Positions 54,664 to 63,298 of a stretch of DNA of 64,000 bases are shown here, one piece after another. Made by a program: the position numbers and the translations under genes. Each line of letters begins with the position of its first letter. Position 1 is the stretch's first letter. The DNA comes from Melioribacter roseus P3M-2. GTDB lineage: Bacteria; Bacteroidota; Ignavibacteria; Ignavibacteriales; Melioribacteraceae. Under the pieces are notes generated by a model. It was given only the letters and a program-made list of their open reading frames with translations. It did no database searches and had not been told where the DNA came from. The DNA lies in contig NC_018178.1 in assembly GCF_000279145.1 (NCBI RefSeq), forward strand, positions 1,674,001 through 1,738,000, written 5' to 3'.

Positions 54664-55529
54664 GAGTAAAGGTAGGTGGAAAATTTATCGGCGAGGGCGA
54701 GCCGGTCTATGTCATAGCCGAGATCGGAATTAATCACAACGGGTCGCTCGAACTGGCTAAAAAACTGATCGACGGCGCCGTCTTTGCTGGGTGCGACGCC
54801 GTAAAATTTCAGAAACGGACTCCTGAATTATGCGTTCCGAAAGATCAATGGCATCTCGAACGCGATACGCCATGGGGAAGAATTACTTATATAGAATACC
54901 GTCATAAAGTCGAATTCGGTTACGACGAATATGCCGAGATAGACAAATATTGTAAATCAAAAGGGATCGATTGGTTCGCCTCTGCATGGGACGAAGAAGC
55001 CGTCGATTTCCTCGAGCAATTCGAACCCGTTATGTATAAAGTAGCCTCGGCGTCGCTTACAGACGATAAATTGTTGTCCAGAATTAAATCGACGGGCAAA
55101 CCGATTATGCTTTCGACGGGCATGTCCACGCTCGAAGAAGTAGACCGCGCAGTCAATTATCTCGGAAAGAAAAACTTACTTATCGCACAGTCGACTTCGA
55201 GTTATCCGTGCAGTCTGGAAGAACTGAACTTACGCGTTATTGATACATACAAAAAAAGATATCCCGAAATTCCGATAGGCTATTCCGGGCACGAAACCGG
55301 ATTGGCTCCGTCGCTTGCGGCAGTGGCTCTGGGCGCTGTATTCGTAGAACGGCATATTACGCTCGACCGAGCAATGTGGGGAACAGACCAGGCGGCGTCG
55401 GTTGAAATCGGCGGAATGTACAGACTTGTAAAAGATATACGCGACATCGAAAAAGCTCTCGGCGACGGCGTTAAAAGAGTTTACGAAAGCGAATTAAAAA
55501 GTAAAATAAAACTGCGAAGGAGCGGATAA
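54660..55529 (+). CDS. NeuB-like nonulosonate synthase without SAF domain
   Basis: A 289-residue TIM-barrel enzyme condensing phosphoenolpyruvate with a sugar aldehyde. Seen: VYVIAEIGINHNGSLELAKK, GCDAVKFQKRTPELCVPKDQ, WFASAWDEEAVDFLEQFEPV, YKVASASLTDDKLL and PIGYSGHETGLAPSLAAVAL with the metal-site VERHITLD. The barrel is complete, but the C-terminal SAF (antifreeze-like) domain of sialic acid synthases is missing: usual length is about 340-350. Genes next door (KdsC-like, CMP-sugar synthetase-like) fit KDN- or sialic-acid-like synthesis. Start overlaps the phosphatase stop. Confidence 0.87.
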   Translation: MRVKVGGKFIGEGEPVYVIAEIGINHNGSLELAKKLIDGAVFAGCDAVKFQKRTPELCVPKDQWHLERDTPWGRITYIEYRHKVEFGYDEYAEIDKYCKSKGIDWFASAWDEEAVDFLEQFEPVMYKVASASLTDDKLLSRIKSTGKPIMLSTGMSTLEEVDRAVNYLGKKNLLIAQSTSSYPCSLEELNLRVIDTYKKRYPEIPIGYSGHETGLAPSLAAVALGAVFVERHITLDRAMWGTDQAASVEIGGMYRLVKDIRDIEKALGDGVKRVYESELKSKIKLRRSG

Positions 55530-57472
55530 TGAAAAGAATAATTACTTTGGCGTTTTTTTTAATCATCCCTTTTTATCTCGGCGCCGGTCAATATGAAGTT
55601 GAATCTCCCTCAAAAAAACTGAGAGTTACAATCAATACGGACGGTCGTCTTACTTATTCGGTTTCTTACGAAAACGAGATGATTATAAACCCTTCGGAAA
55701 TTTCGTTGATGCTCGACAAAGGAATATTGGGAAAGAATCCGTCGGTAAAAAACAACTCGGTCAAATATGTCAATCGCGAACTTAAACCTGTCGTAAGACA
55801 AAAATACGCGGTCATTAAAGACGAATTCAACGAATTGCGTTTGGACTTCGAAAATAATTTTACTCTCTTTGTAAGAGTTTACGACGAAGGTTTCGGTTAC
55901 AGAATATCGACGTCGTTTGAAGATTCTATTACGGTCAAAGAAGAAATTTTTGAGGCAAATTTTGCAAACGATTTCAACGTCTATTTCCCGCAGGAAGAGA
56001 GTTTTATGTCTCACTCGGAACGTCTTTATAAATATCTTCCGTTAAGTGAGATTGACGAAAAAAGTTTTTGCTCGCTTCCCGCTTTGGTCGATCTGAATAA
56101 CTCAATTAAAGTTGCAATCACCGAAGCCGATCTATACGATTATGCGGGTCTCTATCTAAGAGGCGCCAATTCTACCGTTCTGAAAGGATTGTTCCCTTAC
56201 TATCCCGCCGAAACGGAAATGAAAAGCGACAGGGACGTTTATGTGACTAAACGTAAAGATTATATAGCGCGAACGAACGGAACGAGAAATTTTCCGTGGA
56301 GAGTGTTCGTAGTTACAGATAACGACGGCGCCTTAATCGAAAATACGATGGTCTATAAACTTGCTGAGCCGCACGACCCTCATATTGATTTCTCCTGGGT
56401 AAAACCGGGCAAGGTGGCATGGGATTGGTGGAATGCAAACAATATTTATAAAGTCGATTTCAGAGCCGGAATCAATACCGCCACTTACAAATATTATATC
56501 GATTTTGCTTCGCAGCACGGAATCGAATATGTAATACTCGACGAAGGCTGGTACAAGTTAGGCAATCTCCTGGAAGAAAGTCCGGATATAAACGTAAAAG
56601 AAATAGTCGACTACGCCAAAGAAAAAAACGTCGGAATAATTCTATGGGTAATCTGGAAAACTCTCGACGACCAGTTTGAAGAAGCAATGACTCTTTTTGA
56701 AAAGCTCGGCGTAAAGGGAATTAAAGTCGATTTTATGCAAAGGGACGACGCCTGGATGGTGAATTACTATTATAAAGTTGCGCGCGAAGCCGCCAAACGG
56801 AAACTGCTCGTCGATTTTCACGGCGCTTATAAACCTACGGGATTGTACAGAACTTATCCGAATGTTCTAACCAGCGAGGGAGTTCTGGGACTCGAACACA
56901 ATAAATGGAGCGAAGACGTAACTCCCGAACACAATACTACTATTCCGTTTATTAGAATGCTCGCCGGTCCGATGGACTATACTCCCGGTGCGATGAATAA
57001 CGCCGTTAAAGGTAATTTCAGGGATATCTTTACTCAGCCGATGAGTCAGGGTACGAGATGCCATCAGCTTGCCATGTATATAATTTACGAAAGCCCTCTG
57101 CAAATGCTTGCGGACAGTCCTACAAATTATCTGCGCGAAAAAGAGTCGCTCGAATTTCTTTCGATCGTTCCGGCAGTGTGGGACGACACAAAAGTTCTGG
57201 ATGCTAAGGTGGGCGATTATGTAGTTATGGCAAGAAGATCGGGCAATAAATGGTTTGTGGGAGCTATGACTGATTGGAACGCAAGAACTTTAAAGCTCGA
57301 GCTTTCGTTCTTGGATGAAAACAGGAATTACGAAATTACAATTTATCGGGACGGCATTAACGCCGACAGAAACGGAAACGATTATAAGATTGTCAGATCG
57401 ACTGTGAAAAAGGGCGAAGTGATTGAAATTAATCTGGCACCCGGCGGCGGATGCGCGGCGGTAATCGAATAA
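55529..57472 (+). CDS. GH97 alpha-glycosidase, exported
   Basis: 647 residues with a signal peptide (RIITLAFFLIIPFYLGAG). The N-terminal beta-sandwich begins with VESPSKKLRVTINTDGRLTY, a GH97 mark. The barrel region shows KVAWDWWNANNIYKVDFRAG, YVILDEGWYKLGNL, GVKGIKVDFMQRDDAWMV and NVLTSEGVLGLEHNKWSED. The Asp in KVDFM is where retaining GH97 alpha-galactosidases place their nucleophile (family recollection), so alpha-galactosidase is the leading guess over SusB-type glucosidase. Its start overlaps the NeuB-like stop by one base. Confidence 0.85.
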   Translation: MKRIITLAFFLIIPFYLGAGQYEVESPSKKLRVTINTDGRLTYSVSYENEMIINPSEISLMLDKGILGKNPSVKNNSVKYVNRELKPVVRQKYAVIKDEFNELRLDFENNFTLFVRVYDEGFGYRISTSFEDSITVKEEIFEANFANDFNVYFPQEESFMSHSERLYKYLPLSEIDEKSFCSLPALVDLNNSIKVAITEADLYDYAGLYLRGANSTVLKGLFPYYPAETEMKSDRDVYVTKRKDYIARTNGTRNFPWRVFVVTDNDGALIENTMVYKLAEPHDPHIDFSWVKPGKVAWDWWNANNIYKVDFRAGINTATYKYYIDFASQHGIEYVILDEGWYKLGNLLEESPDINVKEIVDYAKEKNVGIILWVIWKTLDDQFEEAMTLFEKLGVKGIKVDFMQRDDAWMVNYYYKVAREAAKRKLLVDFHGAYKPTGLYRTYPNVLTSEGVLGLEHNKWSEDVTPEHNTTIPFIRMLAGPMDYTPGAMNNAVKGNFRDIFTQPMSQGTRCHQLAMYIIYESPLQMLADSPTNYLREKESLEFLSIVPAVWDDTKVLDAKVGDYVVMARRSGNKWFVGAMTDWNARTLKLELSFLDENRNYEITIYRDGINADRNGNDYKIVRSTVKKGEVIEINLAPGGGCAAVIE

Positions 57473-57487
57473 AAATAATTGCGAAGT

Positions 57488-58291
57488 ATGGAATTCGAAT
57501 CGTATGAATTAATATCGTATGCGGTTATCGTTATGACCGCGGTTTTGTTCGTCTTGCTCGAAAGGATATTTCCTTACAATAAAGGGCAGGAAGCGCTGCG
57601 CAAAGGATTCTTTGACGATTTGGCGTTCTACACAATCGCGCAAAGCTACATACTCGGTATTTTTATATTTACCGTAATCATAAATGGAATCGATAATGCT
57701 ACCGGCTTGTCGCGGCTCGGTTTGTTTGCCAATGTACCGATCTGGATTCAGTTAATCTTTTTTACCGTAACGCACGATTTTTATATCTATTGGATGCACA
57801 GGTGGCAGCATCGAAATAAATTCTTATGGCGGCTTCACGAAGCGCATCATTCGCCGCAAAAAGTCGATTGGCTTTCGGGATCGAGAAGCCATGCGTTCGA
57901 AATCCTTATAAATCAGACCGTGGAGTTTATGCCGATAGTTTTGCTCGGTTCGCCGCCGGAAGTAATTGCGTACAAAGGAGTAATTAGCGCGGTCTGGGGA
58001 ATGTATATCCATTCGAATCTGAATGTACGGACGGGCAGGTTACAATACGTTATTAACGGACCGGAGATGCACCGTTGGCACCACACTACCGGCAAAGGCA
58101 GAAACAGGAATTTTGCAACCAAACTTGCCATATGGGATTGGCTCTTCAATTCGGCTTTCTTGCCAGGCGATAAAGCCGAGCAGTACGGATTAAAAACGTT
58201 TTTTCCCGACAACTATTTCAAGCAGTTTCTTTTCGCATTCAGACCCTTTAAGAAAAAGAAAAACAGCCTGCTCGACAGATTGTTTCGCTGA
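57488..58291 (+). CDS. Fatty acid hydroxylase/sterol desaturase family membrane protein
   Basis: 267 residues with about four membrane helices and the eight-histidine di-iron set: HDFYIYWMHRWQH, RLHEAHHSPQKVDW and MHRWHHTTGKGRNRNF. The family hydroxylates or desaturates lipids. It starts 15 bases after the GH97 gene and ends the operon. It could modify a lipid tail of a surface glycolipid (inference). A TTG at 57479 is a possible but less likely start. Confidence 0.85.
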   Translation: MEFESYELISYAVIVMTAVLFVLLERIFPYNKGQEALRKGFFDDLAFYTIAQSYILGIFIFTVIINGIDNATGLSRLGLFANVPIWIQLIFFTVTHDFYIYWMHRWQHRNKFLWRLHEAHHSPQKVDWLSGSRSHAFEILINQTVEFMPIVLLGSPPEVIAYKGVISAVWGMYIHSNLNVRTGRLQYVINGPEMHRWHHTTGKGRNRNFATKLAIWDWLFNSAFLPGDKAEQYGLKTFFPDNYFKQFLFAFRPFKKKKNSLLDRLFR

Positions 58292-58317
58292 AAATCGGGC
58301 AGACTGACTGATTAAGA

Positions 58318-59889
58318 TTACAATCCCGGAATTATTTTGTCGCCGGGGTATTGGACGGAAAAAGTATATCGCGCTGTTTTTGTTTCTTCCGGTTCCAGTT
58401 TTACCTTCCACTCGATAATTCCCGTGGAGGGATTAAAACTTGCCCCGCCGCTTTCAATGAGCTCTACTTTAATATCTTCGTTCTTTGACACGGGGATGTT
58501 GTCCTGCAACGTAATCTCAACCGGTATTCTTTTCTTGTTATTCAACGATAATTCGTAAGTAAAACTACGCACGACATTTTTACTGAGGAATTTACCTTCT
58601 TTATAATCCCTTATTAATTTTCTTTTGGCAATTACAGATTGGTCTCGTCCCGCTGAAATCCGGAGAGTATCCGAGGCGGTATTTGTTTCGATGTAGCTTT
58701 TTCCGGCGTACGTGTTTTCGAGATAAATATTGACTTCGCCTTCGAGCAAATCGAATTGTTTCCAGTTAACTAAATCGATAACCAAGAAGGCGTTTTCGTC
58801 GTGCTTGGGAACGGCGTAATATTTATAGTAAGCTTCGGCTTCGAAATCGTTTATCAGTACGGAATGCGGTATGCCGTCGGAAGGGATTGTATAGCTTAAG
58901 GCGGGCACAAAATCGGTCGTTAATATGTTTTGTTCCTGCCGGAAGGATTGGGTTAAAACGGCATTATTAAGAACGTCTTCCGACGCAATTGCCGCGGTTT
59001 CTCTCTTCAATTTCGGCGCAGCTCCGTAATAAACCGGTTGATCGTAAAAATCGATCATCCACGTATTCAGCTCCGGTTTTATGTTGCTTCTTTGCGGATT
59101 TCGCGTAGACAGAATTACTTTTACATTTCGCCAATCTATTCCGCTCCGCTGCCGTATATCTGCTTTGTACGAAATCACCGGAGGCTCCCGCAGATTATTA
59201 ATTCTTATGTCGTAATTGGGACGCCAGCCCGCGTCGTCTGTCATATAAGAGACGTCGATTGACACGGACTGATCCGAAGGCGAGAGGAGCGCGATTTTTA
59301 AGTCGTGCTGCGGGCGTGAATCTTTGAGGTGTTCGATTTGCTTCTTCAATTTTTCGATATTGTTTTTTATAGTTTCATTGGCTGCGTCGAGTTTTCGAAT
59401 GGCGGCTTTAATTTCGGTCAAACGTTCGCCGTAATATCTTCCCAATTTTTTAATATTGTCGATCAAACGGGAGGCGTCGCTTTCTTTTAATTCTTTATTG
59501 GCGACTATCAATTCCCATTCGGCTTTCAGGATATCTATCCCGTCGTTATTGTCCTTTAATTTTTCTTCGAGGATTTTCAAAGAATCTTCCAGACTTTTGA
59601 TCCTTTCGCCGTTAACGTTCTTTTTCAGGAAATTGATTTCTTTTGTAATCGAAAGTATTGACACGTCCCCGTCGATTTTAATATTGACGCTGGCAGGGTC
59701 GAAATTCCCGGCAAGTCCTTCCAGGAAAATTTCGTTCTCGCCTTTATTTAATTTCACTGCGGCGGTATGTTTCAATTCCGCTCCGTTGATGTAAACTTTT
59801 ACTTCCTTAAGATTTGTCTTAGCCGTTTGGGCGGGAAAGAGATTTACGCTGTGGAAAACCGTCAGTAATACAAATAAAATTCGTTTCAT
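58318..59889 (-). CDS. DUF4139 domain protein (mucoidy inhibitor A-like), exported
   Basis: 523 residues with a signal peptide (MKRILFVLLTVFHSVNLFPAQ). An N-terminal DUF4140-type strand-rich part (KEVKVYINGAELKHTAAVKL) is followed by a coiled coil (about 90-195) and a DUF4139 beta domain with SYMTDDAGWRPNYDIRI and GIDWRNVKVILSTRNPQ. Function of the family is unknown; it is periplasmic or outer surface. Single gene, convergent with the sugar operon (about 26 bases apart). Confidence 0.82.
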   Translation of the reverse strand: MKRILFVLLTVFHSVNLFPAQTAKTNLKEVKVYINGAELKHTAAVKLNKGENEIFLEGLAGNFDPASVNIKIDGDVSILSITKEINFLKKNVNGERIKSLEDSLKILEEKLKDNNDGIDILKAEWELIVANKELKESDASRLIDNIKKLGRYYGERLTEIKAAIRKLDAANETIKNNIEKLKKQIEHLKDSRPQHDLKIALLSPSDQSVSIDVSYMTDDAGWRPNYDIRINNLREPPVISYKADIRQRSGIDWRNVKVILSTRNPQRSNIKPELNTWMIDFYDQPVYYGAAPKLKRETAAIASEDVLNNAVLTQSFRQEQNILTTDFVPALSYTIPSDGIPHSVLINDFEAEAYYKYYAVPKHDENAFLVIDLVNWKQFDLLEGEVNIYLENTYAGKSYIETNTASDTLRISAGRDQSVIAKRKLIRDYKEGKFLSKNVVRSFTYELSLNNKKRIPVEITLQDNIPVSKNEDIKVELIESGGASFNPSTGIIEWKVKLEPEETKTARYTFSVQYPGDKIIPGL

Positions 59890-59977
59890 TCTTTGCCTCT
59901 TATCTGTTGGTTTTTTATACCCGGCTTTTTGACCGCCGGTTCCTCAATAACGTCTTTATATTGAACGGGTCTTTATT

Positions 59978-59985
59978 TATCTTTG
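59978..59985 (+). promoter_or_regulatory. Putative -7 box TATCTTTG of the two-component operon
   Basis: An exact TAnnTTTG, 40 bases before the kinase start. TTTA at 59955-59958 lies 19 bases upstream and could act as a weak -33 box. Confidence 0.45.
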
Positions 59986-60025
59986 TAAATCGATTTAATG
60001 CGTTGAAACGGTCAGAAAGCATGCA

Positions 60026-61540
60026 ATGAAAAAGTTATTAATTGAATTTCTCAAAAAACATTTCAAGGAAATCGCCTCGAATTGGGCTGCCAAACTAAAA
60101 CAACTTTTCAAAGATAAACTTTCGGATTCTCAAATAGAAACATTTACCGAAAGTTCTTTGCTTACGTTTATCGACGTTCTGGAAGAAGGCGACTATAAAA
60201 TAGCGGATTTATACCTGATCGAAATATACACGCTCTGCTCGAATCTGAATATGAGTTTAATCGACGTCAGCCAGCTTTTCAGCCAGGGCAGATATGCCAT
60301 CCTCAATATTATCGAAACCGAACTGACGGGTTATAACGATCCGATAATTCTTCTCGGATTTATCGACGAAATAATCGAGCAGCTTTATGCGCGGTACAGT
60401 ATGCTTCATCAGGAAGCCAAGATGAACGAACTGAAACACGACCGCGACCGTCTGGCTTCCAAACTCGAATTGAGCCAGCAATACCTTAAAAATATACTTC
60501 ACACTTCCGATTCGGCCATTATGATGGTGGACGAAAACGAAACGTTCATCGCCTGGAATAAAGGCGCCGAAAGAATTTTCGGATATACAGAAGAAGAAAT
60601 TATAGGAAAGCCGTCCTCGTTTCTTTTGCCCGAAGGAGAAAAATATCAAAACGAATTGAAGGAAATTCAGGAAGAAGTAAAGGAAGGAGCGACAAAAATT
60701 CTCGAAACGGAGAGAAGGACGAAAGACGGCAGAATACTGAGCGTAAAACTGAGCGTGTCGAAATTGCCCGGGAGCAACGGCGGTTACGCCGGCAGGTCGA
60801 TAATTATTAAAGACTTTACCGAGTTCAAAAAGCTGCAGGCTCAAATCGACCAGTCGGAAAAATTAGCCGTCATTGGTCAACTGGCGGCGGGAGTGGCGCA
60901 CGAAATCGGCAATCCGCTGGCTTCTATTTCGTCGCTCGTTCAAATTCTACAACGAAAAAGCAACGACCCTTTTTTTACGGAACAATTGTCCAACATCAAG
61001 GAAAACATCGACAGAATTTCAAAAATCGTTAGAGAACTCGTCGACTTTTCTAGACCTCCGAGTTACGAAAAATCGATGAGCGACATTACGGATATAATCA
61101 AAACCGCATTGGGGATTGTTAAATACGATAAACGCGTTAAAAAAGTAAAATTCGAAACCGACTTGAAAGAATCGCTGCCGAGAATTAATATAGCTACGGA
61201 TCAGATCCTCCAGGTCTTCGTAAACATATTGATTAACGCTCTCGACGCCATTGAAGGCAACGGTCGCATTACGGTTAAATCCGATTACGACAGAGAATTC
61301 ATCTACGTCAGTTTCTCGGACGACGGCTGCGGTATGGACGAAAACACCGTCAAACAAATTTTCGACCCGTTCTTTACAACAAAAGAAGTGGGCAAAGGCA
61401 CCGGACTCGGACTATCAGTCAGTTACGGTATAATCAAACAATACAACGGAGAAATAACCGTCGAAAGTAAGTTGAACGAAGGCAGCACTTTTACGGTTAA
61501 AATCCCGATCAAAGAAAACACGAAAAGTAATATGAGGTAA
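60026..61540 (+). CDS. PAS-containing sensor histidine kinase with RsbRD-like N-terminus
   Basis: A 504-residue soluble kinase. Residues about 1-130 are a helical bundle resembling the RsbRD N-terminal domain (LTFIDVLEEGDYKIADLYL); 150-275 is a PAS domain (IMMVDENETFIAWNKGAERI, FGYTEEEIIG). Then HisKA with AAGVAHEIGNPLASISSLVQ (phospho-His) and HATPase_c with QVFVNILINALDAI (N box), DDGCGMD (G1), FDPFFTTKEVGKGTGLGLS (F and G2). No membrane helix, so it senses a cytoplasmic signal. It is four bases before the NtrC-type regulator. Confidence 0.9.
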   Translation: MKKLLIEFLKKHFKEIASNWAAKLKQLFKDKLSDSQIETFTESSLLTFIDVLEEGDYKIADLYLIEIYTLCSNLNMSLIDVSQLFSQGRYAILNIIETELTGYNDPIILLGFIDEIIEQLYARYSMLHQEAKMNELKHDRDRLASKLELSQQYLKNILHTSDSAIMMVDENETFIAWNKGAERIFGYTEEEIIGKPSSFLLPEGEKYQNELKEIQEEVKEGATKILETERRTKDGRILSVKLSVSKLPGSNGGYAGRSIIIKDFTEFKKLQAQIDQSEKLAVIGQLAAGVAHEIGNPLASISSLVQILQRKSNDPFFTEQLSNIKENIDRISKIVRELVDFSRPPSYEKSMSDITDIIKTALGIVKYDKRVKKVKFETDLKESLPRINIATDQILQVFVNILINALDAIEGNGRITVKSDYDREFIYVSFSDDGCGMDENTVKQIFDPFFTTKEVGKGTGLGLSVSYGIIKQYNGEITVESKLNEGSTFTVKIPIKENTKSNMR

Positions 61541-61544
61541 ATTT

Positions 61545-62921
61545 ATGGCAGCCAGAATTTTAATTGCAGACGATGAAAAACCGATCAGAGATTCGTTGAA
61601 AATGGTTCTCGAAGACGAAGGCTATTCGACCGACGTTGTCGGCGACGGCGAAGAAGCTCTGGAAAAAATTAAATCGGATAAATTCGACATCGTTATTACA
61701 GATATAAAAATGCCCAAACTCGACGGCATTCAATTGCTAGAACAAGCGTCGAAAATATCTCCGGAAACTTTTTTTGTGATAATGACTGCCTACGCATCGG
61801 TCAACACTGCAATCGACGCATTGCGCCAGGGCGCTTACGACTATCTCATTAAGCCGGTTGAATTCGACGACTTGATTATCAGAATTAAAAGACTGCTCGA
61901 ATACAAGAATCTCGCTTTCGAAAATAAATCCCTCAGACAACGTATTTCTACGGAAGCGGATTTTTCAAATCTGATCGGAAAGAGCGAACCGATGCGGAAA
62001 GTATTTTCGATTATTACCCAGGTCGCTCCTACAAACAGCAACGTTCTGATTATCGGTAAAAGCGGAACGGGTAAGGAACTCGTAGCAAAAGCAATTCATT
62101 ATAACAGCAACAGAAGGGACAAAATGTTCCTGCCGATTAACTGCGGCGCCATTTCGGAAAATCTTATCGAGAGCGAATTATTCGGACATAAAAAAGGCTC
62201 TTTTACCGGCGCGACGGAAGACAAGCTCGGGCTTTTCAAAGTTGCCGACGGCGGCACGCTCTTCCTGGACGAAATCGGCGACCTGCCTTTGAATATGCAG
62301 GTTAAACTTCTGCGGGCGATTGAAGACCGAGCCTTTATTCCCGTCGGCGGCGTTAAACCCGTAAGCACCGACGTTAGAATTATTGCGGCTACAAATCAGA
62401 ACTTGTATGAAAAAACAAAAACCGGCGAGTTCAGGGAAGACCTCTATTATCGTTTGAACGTTGTCGAAATCAATCTGCCCGCATTGAACGAAAGGAAAGA
62501 AGACATTCCGTTGCTCGTTAATCATTTTATCGAGAAATACAGCAAGGAAATGGGAAAAAAAATAATCGGCACAGACAACGATACGATGCGAATTCTGTTG
62601 AATCACGAATGGCCCGGCGGCGTAAGAGAACTCGAGAACGTAATTGAAAGAGCTATTATTTTCAGCAGCAAGGAGCTGATTACAGTCGAGAATTTGCCCG
62701 AATATCTGAAAGGCGTGCCGATGGCGCACGACTATCCCGACTCGCTCAAAGAAGCGATGCGAAGTTTCGAACGCGAACATATTCTTAAAGTGATGAAAAA
62801 ATACGACTACAATAAGGACGAAGTAGCCAAAGCGCTCGAAATCGGACTATCGTCTCTCTACAGAAAAATGGACGAATTGAATATTCCGACTAAATTGTCG
62901 CAGGAGGAAGATAATCTTTAA
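61545..62921 (+). CDS. NtrC-family sigma-54-dependent response regulator
   Basis: 458 residues, three domains: receiver (1-120) with IVITDIKMPKLDG (phospho-Asp), K in YLIKPVEF; AAA+ (about 140-370) with Walker A IIGKSGTGKELVAKAIH, the sigma-54 contact loop GSFTGAT (the usual GAFTGA with Ser), Walker B GGTLFLDEIGDLP and the arginine finger region; and a C-terminal Fis-type helix-turn-helix (KDEVAKALEIGLSSLYRKM). Partner of the kinase just upstream. No sigma-54 promoter (TGGCAC-N5-TTGCA) was found in this window, so targets are elsewhere. Confidence 0.94.
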   Translation: MAARILIADDEKPIRDSLKMVLEDEGYSTDVVGDGEEALEKIKSDKFDIVITDIKMPKLDGIQLLEQASKISPETFFVIMTAYASVNTAIDALRQGAYDYLIKPVEFDDLIIRIKRLLEYKNLAFENKSLRQRISTEADFSNLIGKSEPMRKVFSIITQVAPTNSNVLIIGKSGTGKELVAKAIHYNSNRRDKMFLPINCGAISENLIESELFGHKKGSFTGATEDKLGLFKVADGGTLFLDEIGDLPLNMQVKLLRAIEDRAFIPVGGVKPVSTDVRIIAATNQNLYEKTKTGEFREDLYYRLNVVEINLPALNERKEDIPLLVNHFIEKYSKEMGKKIIGTDNDTMRILLNHEWPGGVRELENVIERAIIFSSKELITVENLPEYLKGVPMAHDYPDSLKEAMRSFEREHILKVMKKYDYNKDEVAKALEIGLSSLYRKMDELNIPTKLSQEEDNL

Positions 62922-62939
62922 TCAAACAGGAGAATTTAA

Positions 62940-63290
62940 ATGGAAAAAGATTTTGGCGTAACAGGGTTTATCGAAAACGGAAATTATCAGTGGGAGAATG
63001 TCGGCGAAGGAGTTAAAAGGAAAATACTCGGATACGACAAAGACCTGATGCTCGTACTCGTTGAGTTCGATAAAGGAGCTGTCGGGTATACTCACAAGCA
63101 CCCGCACAAGCAAATCTCTTATATTGTCAAAGGGTCGTTCGAAGTCGAAATCGAAGGACAAAAAAAAGTTCTTAAAGCGGGCGACGTTTTCTTCGTTCAG
63201 CCGGACCTCAATCATTCGGTGCTTGCGCTCGAAGACAGCGCGCTGATAGACGTCTTCAATCCTTACAGAGAAGATTTTATCAAACAATAA
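62940..63290 (+). CDS. Cupin-domain protein
   Basis: A 116-residue single-domain cupin. The two motifs are GYTHKHPHKQISYIVKGSFE (metal His and Glu positions) and VFFVQPDLNHSVLALED. Small cupins bind metals or sugars; the role here is unknown. It follows the sigma-54 regulator by 18 bases with a CAGGAGA ribosome site. Confidence 0.85.
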   Translation: MEKDFGVTGFIENGNYQWENVGEGVKRKILGYDKDLMLVLVEFDKGAVGYTHKHPHKQISYIVKGSFEVEIEGQKKVLKAGDVFFVQPDLNHSVLALEDSALIDVFNPYREDFIKQ

Positions 63291-63298
63291 GGTCGAAA

